Below, in pieces: positions 56,550 to 64,000 of a DNA stretch of 64,000 nucleotides; position 1 is the first letter of the stretch, and every line of letters starts with the position of its first letter. The notes beneath the pieces are model-generated. The model was not told where the DNA came from, searched no databases, and saw only the letters and a program-made list of their open reading frames with translations. This DNA is from Betaproteobacteria bacterium (GTDB lineage: Bacteria > Pseudomonadota > Gammaproteobacteria > Burkholderiales > Burkholderiaceae_C): NCBI GenBank assembly GCA_013289985.1, contig JABCYW010000005.1, positions 31,344-95,343 of the forward strand, given 5' to 3'. A program made the translations under genes and the position numbers.

Positions 56550-59330
56550 ATGCGCGCCATCTTCACCGACGTCGGCCGACTGCAGCGGTGGGCCATCGCC
56601 CTGGCCCTGGCTGCGCTCGCCGTGGCCCTGCAATGGTCGGTGCGTCCCTGGGTGGGCACGAAGATCCCGTTCCTGTTCTTCCTGCCGGCCATCGTGGCCA
56701 CGGCCGCGCGCTGCGGCCGCGGCGGCGGCCTCCTCGTGACGGTGGTCGGCCTGGTGAACGCGACGCTGTGGCTGCGGGCACCGGGAAGCTGGTGGGTGCT
56801 GGACCCGACCGACGAACTCTCCCTGCTGATCTACGCGATCCTCGGCATGCTGCTGTCGGCCCTCGGCGCGCGCCTGCGCGTGACGAGCGCGCGCGCCTCC
56901 GCCGCCGAGCAGCGCCTGGTGCTGGCCGGCGAGGACACGGGCATCGGCATCTTCGACCTCGACCTGGCCACGCACACGGTGTACCTGTCGCCGGCGCTCG
57001 CGCTGCTGTGCCGCGTCGACGCGAGCCGGGGCGCCGTGGCGCTGGAAGACGTGCTGGCGGCGATGCCGGCCGAGGCCGTGGTCGAGGCGCGTTCGGTGGT
57101 GGCGCACAAGCTGCGCGAACGCGCCAGCGGCTACGAGCGCGAGCTGCGCCTGAAGCTGCCCGACGGCCGCGAGCGCTGGCTGATGCTGCGCGTGCACATC
57201 GTCTGGTCGGGCGAGCGCGCCACGCGCATGCGCGGGGCCTGCATCGACATCACCGAGCGCCGCGCGGTGGACGACCTGCTGGGGCGCACGCAGGCCGAGC
57301 TGGGCCAGCAGGTGGCCGACCTGCACCGGCTGCACGAGCTCAGCAGCCGGCTGCTGGACACCCGCACGCTGCCGGAACAGCTGCACATCATCCTGGTGGC
57401 GCTGGCCGACTTCCACGGCGCCCGGCGCGGCGTGCTCGCGCTGTTCGATCCCGGCTCGGGCACGCTGGGCGTCGATGCCAGCACCGGCTTCACGCCCGAC
57501 GCGCTCGCACGCCTGCTGCAGACCAGCGGCCTCGACGGCGCCTGCGCCCTGTGCTGCGCGAGCCGCGAGCGCACCGTCATCGCCGACATCGAGTCGGCCG
57601 ACGTCGATGCGGGCCTGCGCGCGCTGGCCGGCGAGGAAGGGTTTCGCGCCGTCCATGCCACGCCGATGATCGGCCTGGACGGCGAGACGCTCGGCGCGCT
57701 GTCGATCCACCTGGACATGCCGCACGCGCCCACCGAGCGCGAACGCACGCTGGCCGACATCTGCGCCCGCAAGGCCGCCACCTTCATCGAGCGGGCGCGC
57801 GCCCAGGCCGCGTTCCACGAGTCGGAGGGCCGCTTCGAGGCGGTGCTCGACGCGTCGGCCGTGCCGTTCGTCGTGCTGTCGCCGGTGCGCGAGCATTCGA
57901 GCGGACGCATCGCCGACTTCGAGTGGAGCTACGTCAACGCCGCCGCCGCCAAGGCCTTGCACCGCCCCGCCGAGTCCTTCGCCGGCCGGCGCGTGCAGGA
58001 CGTGCTGCCGGCCCGCTGGTCGACCAGCGCATCGTTCCGGCAGTACGAGGCGGTGGTCGAGAAAGCGGAGACGCGCGAATTCGAGGCGCTGGTGCACCAC
58101 GAAGGCATCGAGCAATGGTTCCGCTGCGTGGCCTCGCCCATGCGCGGCAGCGTCGCGCTGTGGTTCACCGACATCACCATGCGCAAGAACGATGAGCGCC
58201 TGCTGCAGGAGGCCGATCGCCGCAAGGACGAGTTCCTGGCCACGCTGGCACACGAGCTGCGCAACCCGCTCGCGCCGATCCGCCAGGCCAGCGCCGTCTC
58301 GCGGCTGCCGCAGGCCACCGAGGCCCAGAAGCGCTGGAGCCACGAGGTGATCGAGCGCCAGGTGCGCCACATGGCCCTGCTGCTCGACGACCTGCTGGAC
58401 GTCTCGCGCATCACGCGCGGCCGGCTCGAGCTGCGGCGCGGCGCCAACGCGCTGTCCGAGATGATCGCCGCGGCGGTGGAGACGGCGCATCCGCTGATCG
58501 ATTCGCGCCACCACGAGCTCGACGTGGTGCTGCCGCAGGCGCCCGTCCTGATGCAGGCCGATCCGCTGCGCGTGTCGCAGGTGGTGGCCAACCTGCTCAC
58601 CAACGCCGCGAAGTACACCGACCCGAACGGCCGCATCCGGCTGGTGGCCGCGCTCGACGGCGACGACGTGGTCATCGAGGTCAGCGACAACGGCATCGGC
58701 ATCGCGCCCGAATCGTTGCCGGCCGTGTTCGACATGTTCACGCAGCTGCGCGGCACAGGCGACCGCGCCAGCGGCCTGGGCATCGGACTGGCGCTCTCCA
58801 AGGGCCTGGTGGAGCTGCATGGCGGCACGATAGCCGTGCGCAGCGAGGGCGGTGGCCGCGGCAGCGTGTTCACGGTGCGGCTGCCGCGTGGCGACATGCC
58901 CGAGCCGGCGCCGGCGGCCGGCGACGGGCGCGAGCCGCGCGCCGCGTCGGCCCGCCGCATCCTGGTGGCCGACGACAACCGCGACGCCGCCGAGAGCCTG
59001 GCCGCGCTGCTGGAGCTCGAGGGCCACCAGGTGACGCTGGCCTACGACGGCGCCGACGCGCTGGCCGCCTACGACCGCGTGCGGCCGCAGGTCTGCCTGC
59101 TCGACATCGGCATGCCCTACCGCACCGGCAACGAGGTGGCCACCGAGATCCGCGCCCGCGAGGACGGCGGCCTGCCCACGCTGGTGGCCATCACCGGCTG
59201 GGGCCAGGACGCCGACCGCAGCCAGGCGCTGGCGGCCGGGTTCGACCACCACATGACCAAGCCGGTGGACCCCGCCCAGTTGCTCCGGCTGATCGGCCAG
59301 GCGCGCACCGGCGAGCTGGCCGGCGCCTGA
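56550..59330 (+). CDS. Hybrid sensor histidine kinase (MASE/DUF4118-like, PAS, GAF, PAS, kinase, receiver)
   Basis: 926 residues. Three or four membrane helices in residues 12-110, then a PAS domain (about 120-250), a GAF domain (about 270-430; EQLHIILVALADFHGARRGVLALFD), a second PAS (about 440-550), HisKA with His568 in TLAHELRNPLAPIR, the ATPase domain (NLLTNAAKYTD, DNGIGIAPE, GLGIGLALSKGLVELHGG) and a C-terminal receiver with Asp852 in CLLDIGMPY. It should sense a membrane or cytoplasmic signal and pass phosphate to its own receiver, then to an unknown partner. No response regulator with an output domain lies beside it. ATG 56550. Confidence 0.93.
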   Translation: MRAIFTDVGRLQRWAIALALAALAVALQWSVRPWVGTKIPFLFFLPAIVATAARCGRGGGLLVTVVGLVNATLWLRAPGSWWVLDPTDELSLLIYAILGMLLSALGARLRVTSARASAAEQRLVLAGEDTGIGIFDLDLATHTVYLSPALALLCRVDASRGAVALEDVLAAMPAEAVVEARSVVAHKLRERASGYERELRLKLPDGRERWLMLRVHIVWSGERATRMRGACIDITERRAVDDLLGRTQAELGQQVADLHRLHELSSRLLDTRTLPEQLHIILVALADFHGARRGVLALFDPGSGTLGVDASTGFTPDALARLLQTSGLDGACALCCASRERTVIADIESADVDAGLRALAGEEGFRAVHATPMIGLDGETLGALSIHLDMPHAPTERERTLADICARKAATFIERARAQAAFHESEGRFEAVLDASAVPFVVLSPVREHSSGRIADFEWSYVNAAAAKALHRPAESFAGRRVQDVLPARWSTSASFRQYEAVVEKAETREFEALVHHEGIEQWFRCVASPMRGSVALWFTDITMRKNDERLLQEADRRKDEFLATLAHELRNPLAPIRQASAVSRLPQATEAQKRWSHEVIERQVRHMALLLDDLLDVSRITRGRLELRRGANALSEMIAAAVETAHPLIDSRHHELDVVLPQAPVLMQADPLRVSQVVANLLTNAAKYTDPNGRIRLVAALDGDDVVIEVSDNGIGIAPESLPAVFDMFTQLRGTGDRASGLGIGLALSKGLVELHGGTIAVRSEGGGRGSVFTVRLPRGDMPEPAPAAGDGREPRAASARRILVADDNRDAAESLAALLELEGHQVTLAYDGADALAAYDRVRPQVCLLDIGMPYRTGNEVATEIRAREDGGLPTLVAITGWGQDADRSQALAAGFDHHMTKPVDPAQLLRLIGQARTGELAGA

Positions 59331-59440
59331 GCAACCGTATGTCCGGTCCGACACCAAGCGACTAAATCCACGACACGTCCGCTTCGTCCAATGGCCTGCG
59401 CAAGCCTTGCGCTGCGGCCCGCTCATTTCAAGGACAAGCC

Positions 59441-60274
59441 ATGGACGATCACGACAAGGGCCTCGCCCACGACCTCGACACCCTCGGACGCCGGCGCGTG
59501 CTGCTCGGCGCCGCCGGGCTGGCCGCCACCACGGCGCTCGCGGCCTGGGGCTGCGGCGGCGGCGCGGCCTCCGGCGACTCCGGCAGCTCGTCGAGTTCGT
59601 CCGGCTCGAGCGGATCGACGTCGACCGGCACCTGTGCCGTGACCGCCGAGGAGACCGAGGGCCCGTATCCGGCCGACGGCTCCAACACGATCAACGGCAC
59701 GGTGTCGAACGCGTTGGCGCTGTCGGGCATCGTGCGCAGCGACATCCGCTCCAGCTTCGGCTCGATGTCGGGCACCGCGGGAGGCGTGCCGGCCACGCTG
59801 ACGCTCACGCTGGTCGACACCAACGACAGCTGCGCCGACCTCTCGGGCTACGCCGTCTACGTGTGGCACTGCAGCCGCGAGGGCGAGTACTCGCTGTACG
59901 GCGCCACCGACCAGAACTGGCTGCGCGGCGTGCAGGCCACCGACGCCGGCGGCGTGGCCACCTTCACCACGATCTTCCCCGGCTGCTACTCCGGCCGCAT
60001 GCCGCACATCCACATCGAGGTGTACCGCAGCACCGCCACCGCCACCTCGTACGCCAGCAAGCTGAAGACCACGCAGCTCGCGTTCCCCACGGACGTCTGC
60101 ACCACCGTCTACACCACGGCCTCGGGCTACAGCGCCAGCGTGACCAACTTCGCGCAGATCAGCTTCGCCACCGACAACGTGTTCTCGGACGGCACGTCCA
60201 CCGAGATGGCCACCGTCACCGGCAACGTGACCGACGGCTACGCGGTGTCGCTGCAGGTGGGGATCTCCGTCTGA
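59441..60274 (+). CDS. Tat-exported intradiol ring-cleavage dioxygenase-like protein
   Basis: 277 residues. An N-terminal twin-arginine-type signal (GRRRVLLGAAGLAATTALAAWGC) ends in a possible lipobox Cys, followed by a Ser/Gly-rich linker (to about residue 62). The catalytic beta-sandwich shows ETEGPYP, VWHCSREGEYSLYG, FTTIFPGCYSGRMPHIHIEV: the four iron ligands of protocatechuate/catechol dioxygenases (Tyr in GEYS, Tyr in PGCY, two His in HIH) are all present. Folding with Fe(III) in the cytoplasm before Tat export makes sense. The substrate (catechol, lignin-derived aromatic or quinone) is unknown; no aromatic-degradation genes lie near. Confidence 0.88.
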   Translation: MDDHDKGLAHDLDTLGRRRVLLGAAGLAATTALAAWGCGGGAASGDSGSSSSSSGSSGSTSTGTCAVTAEETEGPYPADGSNTINGTVSNALALSGIVRSDIRSSFGSMSGTAGGVPATLTLTLVDTNDSCADLSGYAVYVWHCSREGEYSLYGATDQNWLRGVQATDAGGVATFTTIFPGCYSGRMPHIHIEVYRSTATATSYASKLKTTQLAFPTDVCTTVYTTASGYSASVTNFAQISFATDNVFSDGTSTEMATVTGNVTDGYAVSLQVGISV

Positions 60275-60308
60275 AAATGCGGAAACGCGCCTGCCGCAGA
60301 ATGGGCGC

Positions 60309-61589
60309 ATGGCAGGATGGATCTCGATCGTGGGCAGGCGCGTGAGGGCGTTGCTGGCGGACACGCTGTTCAAGCGGCTGTTCGCGCTGATGTGGCTCGC
60401 GCTGGTGATCAGCCACGCGGTCGCGTTCCTGGTCGTCACGCGCAACATGCCGGGCGGCGTCGGCGGGCGCATGCCGACCTTCCCGTCGCTGCCGCCGCTG
60501 CCGTTCGGGCAACGCGCGAGTCCCGCGAGCCAGCCCGCGAGCCCGCGCCCGGAAGGGCCGGGCATGCCTGGCCCGCGCCAGGGCGACGGCGGACCGCCCG
60601 GCCGGAGCGGCGGGCCCGGTGGTCCGGGCGACATGCGCGACCCCGGCGGCGGTTTCGGCGGACCGCCACCGTTTTCCAGCCCCGGCGGCCCGGCCGACGC
60701 ATCGCAGGGCATGGGCCTGTCGACGGCTATGGCCGTGCTGGACTACGGCATCCGCCTGCTGATCATCGGCCTGGCCGCCTGGCTGGGCGCGCGCTGGCTG
60801 TCGGCGCCGATGCGCCGGCTGCAGGCCGCCTCGCGCACGCTGGGGCAGTCGCTCGCGCGCAACGAGTCGCCGCCGCCCGTGGACGAGCGCGCGGGCACGG
60901 TGGAGGTGCGCGAGGCGGCGCACGTGTTCAACGAGATGTCGCGCCAGCTCAGCGACCAGGTGAACTCGCGCGCGCTGCTGGTGGCGGCGATCTCGCACGA
61001 CCTGCGCACGCCGCTCACGCGCATCCGCATGCGGCTCGAGGCGAGCGAGGGCGATCCGCTCACGGCGCGCTCCATCGCCGACATCCACGAGATGGACGAC
61101 CTGATCGAGTCCGCGCTGGAGGTCTTCCGCGGCGCCGGCGCGCACGAGGAGCCGAGCGAGACCACCGACGTCCACGCGCTGGTGCAGGCGATCGTCGACG
61201 ACCTGGCCGACCTGGGCCAGCCGGTGGGCGTGCGCGGCGAGCCCGCGCCGGCCCGGGTGCAGGCCGCGGGCCTGCGCCGGGTCGTCTCCAACCTCGTCAA
61301 CAACGCGCTGCGCTACGGCAAGCGCGCGCAGGTCAGCGTGCAGCCGCAGGGCGACGCGATCCACATCGTGATCGAGGACGACGGGCCCGGCATTCCCGAG
61401 GCGCAGCTGGAGGCGGTGATGAAGCCGTTCTACCGGCTCGACACCTCGCGCAACCGCCTCACCGGCGGCAGCGGCCTGGGCCTGTACATCGCGCGCGACC
61501 TGATCGGCCGCCAGGGCGGCACGCTGTCGCTGGCCAACCGCGCCGAGGGCGGGTTGCGGGCGACGATCGAGTTGAAGAAGGCTATCTGA
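60309..61589 (+). CDS. EnvZ-like sensor histidine kinase with Gly/Pro-rich periplasmic loop
   Basis: 426 residues. Membrane helices at about 22-45 and 140-162 flank a periplasmic segment (about 46-138) made mostly of Pro, Gly, Arg and Ser (PGPRQGDGGPPGRSGGPGGPG...). HAMP (about 163-215), HisKA with His230 in AAISHDLRTPLTRIR, N box NLVNNALRYG, G1 DDGPGIPE and G2 GGSGLGLYIARDLI follow. The periplasmic part looks unstructured, so sensing is probably through the membrane or HAMP. It converges on the OmpR-type regulator at 61582, its likely partner; the two genes overlap by 8 bases tail to tail. CAGAAT at 60297 lies 6 bases before the ATG. Confidence 0.92.
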   Translation: MAGWISIVGRRVRALLADTLFKRLFALMWLALVISHAVAFLVVTRNMPGGVGGRMPTFPSLPPLPFGQRASPASQPASPRPEGPGMPGPRQGDGGPPGRSGGPGGPGDMRDPGGGFGGPPPFSSPGGPADASQGMGLSTAMAVLDYGIRLLIIGLAAWLGARWLSAPMRRLQAASRTLGQSLARNESPPPVDERAGTVEVREAAHVFNEMSRQLSDQVNSRALLVAAISHDLRTPLTRIRMRLEASEGDPLTARSIADIHEMDDLIESALEVFRGAGAHEEPSETTDVHALVQAIVDDLADLGQPVGVRGEPAPARVQAAGLRRVVSNLVNNALRYGKRAQVSVQPQGDAIHIVIEDDGPGIPEAQLEAVMKPFYRLDTSRNRLTGGSGLGLYIARDLIGRQGGTLSLANRAEGGLRATIELKKAI

Positions 61590-62295
61590 CCTCGGCGTCG
61601 AAGATGTAGCCCTCGCCGCGGATCGTGCAGATCAGCTGCTCGCCGCCCTGCGCGGCCGACAGCTTCTGGCGCAGGCGCGACACCGCGAGGTCGATCGCGC
61701 GATCGGCCACCACCACGCCCTGGCCGCGGGTCGCGTCGAGCAGCTGGTCGCGCGTGAGCACGCGGCGCGGGCGCTCCACGAAAGCGCTGAGCAGGCGGTA
61801 TTCGGCGCTGGACAGCGGCACGACCACCTGCTGCGGCGACACCAGCTGGCGCTTGAGGCGGTCGAAGCGCCAGCCGGCGAATTCCACGCTGCCGTCGCCA
61901 CCGCGCTCGGCGCCCGGCGCGGAGCGGCGGCGCAGCACCGCCTTGATGCGCGCCACCAGCTCGCGCGGCTCGAAGGGCTTGGACACGTAGTCGTCGGCGC
62001 CCAGCTCCAGCCCCAGCACGCGGCTGTGCGGATCGCCCTGCGCCGTGAGCATGATCACCGGCAGGTTGGCCGTCTCGGGCCGCTGGCGCAGCGCGGCGCA
62101 GATCGACAGGCCGTCGCCATCGGGCAGCATCACGTCGAGCACCACCACGTCGACCCCGCCCTGCGACAGGCAGGAGCGCATCTGCGCGGCGCTCGCGGCG
62201 GCCACCACCTCGAGGCCGAAGCGGCGCAGATAGTCGCAGACGGATTGCAGCAGTTCGGGGTCGTCGTCGACGACGAGGCAGCGCGTGGTGGCCAT
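61582..62295 (-). CDS. OmpR-family response regulator
   Basis: 237 residues. Receiver domain (1-120) with acidic pocket VVDDD (8-12), phospho-acceptor Asp54 in [12 protein letters not shown], Thr in IMLTAQG and Lys in [12 protein letters not shown]-terminal winged helix (about 140-235; [59 protein letters not shown]). Closest in style to the OmpR/RisA type. The ATG at 62295 is preferred; in-frame ATGs at 62316, 62328 and a further start at 62364 exist. Its probable sensor is the convergent kinase at 60309. Confidence 0.92.
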   Translation of the reverse strand: MATTRCLVVDDDPELLQSVCDYLRRFGLEVVAAASAAQMRSCLSQGGVDVVVLDVMLPDGDGLSICAALRQRPETANLPVIMLTAQGDPHSRVLGLELGADDYVSKPFEPRELVARIKAVLRRRSAPGAERGGDGSVEFAGWRFDRLKRQLVSPQQVVVPLSSAEYRLLSAFVERPRRVLTRDQLLDATRGQGVVVADRAIDLAVSRLRQKLSAAQGGEQLICTIRGEGYIFDAEVR

Positions 62296-62473
62296 GGTCT
62301 CGGGCAGGCGCGGCATCGGGGGCCGCATGTCTCGGATATCCGGCCGCAAAGGTACCACGCCCACCCGCGCCGCACACTCGGCAGGCTGTACGCAGAATCC
62401 CTCATCGCGAGGCCGAGCAGGAACGCCGCGATCGGGACAGAATGCCCGCTACAACAGCGACGGAGACAAGCGC

Positions 62474-63781
62474 ATGGATGCAGCCGCGAGCGGAACCATC
62501 GGCCACTATTCGTTCGAGGAGAAGCGACGCCGCGTCTTCGCGATCATGGCGGCCTCGTCGGGCAACCTGGTGGAGTGGTTCGACTTCTACGTGTACGCGT
62601 TCACGTCGATCTACTTCGCGCCGTCGTTCTTCCCGAAGTCGGACGACACGGTGCAACTGCTGCAGGCCGCCGCCGTCTTCGCGATCGGCTTCCTGATGCG
62701 GCCGATCGGCGGCTGGATGTTCGGCAAGATCGCCGACCGCCGCGGCCGCAAGACCTCGCTGGTGATCTCGGTGGTCATGATGTGCGGCGGCTCGCTGCTC
62801 ATCGCGGTGCTGCCCACCTATTCGCAGATCGGCGTTCTTGCGCCGCTGCTGCTGCTGCTCGCGCGCATGGTGCAGGGCCTGTCGGTGGGCGGCGAGTACG
62901 GCGCCACCGCCACCTACCTCAGCGAGGTGGCGCTGCGCGGCCAGCGCGGCTTCTTCTCGTCGTTCCAGTACGTCACGCTGATCGGCGGCCAGTTGCTCGC
63001 GGTACTGGTCATCTTCCTGCTGCAGCAGTTCCTGGACGAGCCCGCGCTCAAGGCCTGGGGCTGGCGCATCCCGTTCCTCATCGGCGCCGTCACCGCGGTC
63101 GTCGCGATGCTGTTGCGCCGCACGCTGCACGAGACGGCCTCCGAGAAGGACCTGCAGAGCCACGAGGCGGGCAGCTTCGCCGTCATCTGGCGCGACCACC
63201 GCGCGGCCTTCCTCACGGTGCTGGGCTACACCGCCGGCGGCTCGCTGATCTTCTACACGTACACCACTTACATGCAGAAGTACCTGATCGCCACGGCGCA
63301 CATGCCCAAGACCACCGCCACCAACATCTCGCTGGCGACGCTGTTCGCCTACATGTGCATGCAGCCGATCTTCGGCGCGCTGTCCGACCGCATCGGCCGC
63401 CGCAATTCGATGATGCTGTTCGGCGCGCTGGGCACCCTGTCCACGGTGCCGCTGATGACCGCCATCGGCAGCGCCTCCAGCCCGGTGATGGCCGGCGTGC
63501 TGATCTGCGTGGCGCTGGCCATCGTGAGCCTGTACACCTCGGTGTCGGCCATCGTGAAGGCCGAGATGTTCCCGGCCCAGGTGCGCGCGCTGGGCGTGGG
63601 CGTGGGCTACGCGATCTCCAACGCGATCTTCGGAGGCTCGGCCGAGTACGTGGCACTGCAGCTGAAGGACATGAAGATCGAGTCCAGCTTCTTCTGGTAC
63701 GTCACGGTGATGATGGCCATCGTGTTCCTGGCCAGCCTGCGCCTGCCCAAGACCGCCAGCTACCTGCACACCGACCACTGA
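62474..63781 (+). CDS. MHS-family MFS transporter (KgtP/dicarboxylate type)
   Basis: 435 residues, 12 membrane helices. Metabolite:H+ symporter group of the [28 protein letters not shown] in the first helix, [24 protein letters not shown] (loop 2-3 motif), [21 protein letters not shown], and the matching [11 protein letters not shown] in the second half. KgtP carries 2-oxoglutarate; other members carry citrate, proline, shikimate or dicarboxylates, so the substrate is open. GGAGA 7 bases before the ATG is the ribosome binding site. Confidence 0.9.
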   Translation: MDAAASGTIGHYSFEEKRRRVFAIMAASSGNLVEWFDFYVYAFTSIYFAPSFFPKSDDTVQLLQAAAVFAIGFLMRPIGGWMFGKIADRRGRKTSLVISVVMMCGGSLLIAVLPTYSQIGVLAPLLLLLARMVQGLSVGGEYGATATYLSEVALRGQRGFFSSFQYVTLIGGQLLAVLVIFLLQQFLDEPALKAWGWRIPFLIGAVTAVVAMLLRRTLHETASEKDLQSHEAGSFAVIWRDHRAAFLTVLGYTAGGSLIFYTYTTYMQKYLIATAHMPKTTATNISLATLFAYMCMQPIFGALSDRIGRRNSMMLFGALGTLSTVPLMTAIGSASSPVMAGVLICVALAIVSLYTSVSAIVKAEMFPAQVRALGVGVGYAISNAIFGGSAEYVALQLKDMKIESSFFWYVTVMMAIVFLASLRLPKTASYLHTDH

Positions 63782-63801
63782 ACCTGGCGCGCCAACGAAG
63801 G

Positions 63802-63819
63802 CGGGCCCCGCGGGGCCCG
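63802..63819. terminator. Two-way hairpin between the MHS transporter and HiPIP genes
   Basis: Perfect palindrome CGGGCCCCGCGGGGCCCG, followed on the plus strand by TCCTCGTTTCC and on the minus strand by CCTTCGTTGG. It lies between two convergent stops. Confidence 0.65.
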
Positions 63820-63842
63820 TCCTCGTTTCCGGAAAGGGAAGC

Positions 63843-64000
63843 TCAGGCCTTCTTCACCCAGGCGCTGCACCAGCCCTTGGCCGTCACGGCCTTGCCGGCG
63901 TACAGCGGGCACGGGCCCGAGGCGTCGCCGGCCTTGCCCTGGTACAGCGCGCAGCTGCTGCAGGCCTGGCCAGCGGCATATTTCGGGTACTTGGCCTTGT
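63843..64000 (-). CDS. High-potential iron-sulfur protein, C-terminal part (runs off the window)
   Basis: The last 51 residues of a HiPIP, a small periplasmic electron carrier holding a [4Fe-4S] cluster. The cluster Cys pattern is complete in view: CSSC, then GPCPLY, then GWCSAW. The AGQACSSCALYQGKAGDASGPC part is typical. The Tat signal and N-terminus are outside the window. HiPIPs feed electrons to reaction centres or terminal oxidases. Confidence 0.9.
   Translation of the reverse strand, partial: KAKYPKYAAGQACSSCALYQGKAGDASGPCPLYAGKAVTAKGWCSAWVKKA

Noticed and set aside
59331..59440. tRNA or small RNA in the 110-base gap after the hybrid kinase
   Set aside because: No cloverleaf, no CCA end and no strong hairpin with a T-run.

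Overview
This 64 kb window is chromosomal DNA of a high-GC (about 70 percent) betaproteobacterium of the order Burkholderiales. A Comamonadaceae or Rubrivivax/Leptothrix-type host is the best fit. This rests on gene order (yajC-secD-secF; tsaB-rimI-udg; def-fmt facing lysM-dprA-smg; pgk-pyk-fba-purC-purE-purK-tsaC), on a DUF1631 protein, a HiPIP and a DUF4136 lipoprotein, and on the GGGGTCTGGCTCC-type and CCCCCTCGGGGG-type palindromic repeats common in these genomes. Genes are tightly packed, and many neighbours overlap by 1 to 4 bases (ATGA, GTGA, TGATG). I see no tRNA, rRNA, insertion sequence, integrase or CRISPR array. The large open frames antisense to most genes are a by-product of high GC.

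Layout. 0-2 kb: a C39-peptidase ABC exporter (cut by the window edge) and its HlyD adaptor. 2-11 kb: GST, lytic transglycosylase, cca, small membrane proteins, a MidA-type methyltransferase, a pteridine-reductase-like SDR with folB, ttcA and a lipoprotein. 11-16.4 kb: glmU converging on udg-rimI-tsaB, then dacB. 16.4-19.8 kb: OmpW and two GDSL-type lipoproteins. 19.8-32.4 kb: tsaC, purK, purE, cnoX-like, a repeat-helix protein, purC, fba, an HTH/GHKL-ATPase/DUF4325 protein, pyk, pgk, azlCD and a lipoprotein. 32.5-37.3 kb: fmt, def, a LysM protein, dprA and smg. 37.4-43.7 kb: a DUF1631 protein with a huge glycine-rich insert, then secF, secD and yajC. 43.8-52.4 kb: a degenerate GGDEF protein, an mtfA-like peptidase, a pirin, a PLP enzyme, an AraC regulator divergent from an SDR, and acnA. 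52.6-56.3 kb: arfB, a Tse2/Tsi2-like toxin-immunity pair, an rlmN-like gene, a Cys-rich secreted protein and a CsgG-domain protein. 56.5-64 kb: a hybrid histidine kinase, a Tat-exported intradiol dioxygenase, a sensor kinase facing its probable response regulator, an MHS transporter and a partial HiPIP.

Most of the window is core metabolism: purine synthesis, glycolysis, t6A tRNA modification, cell-wall synthesis and recycling, protein export, translation start and rescue. The parts that stand out are: (1) an orphan Tse2-like toxin with a Tsi2-like immunity gene, keeping the three residues I recall as essential in Pseudomonas Tse2; (2) an attenuator-like leader (8-codon ORF followed by two mutually exclusive hairpins) before the HTH/ATPase/DUF4325 gene; (3) a roughly 186-residue glycine-rich segment in the DUF1631 protein; (4) a palindromic repeat whose two arms encode the C-terminal tails of both GlmU and the uracil-DNA glycosylase; (5) a dispersed repeat read in frame through the MidA-type methyltransferase.
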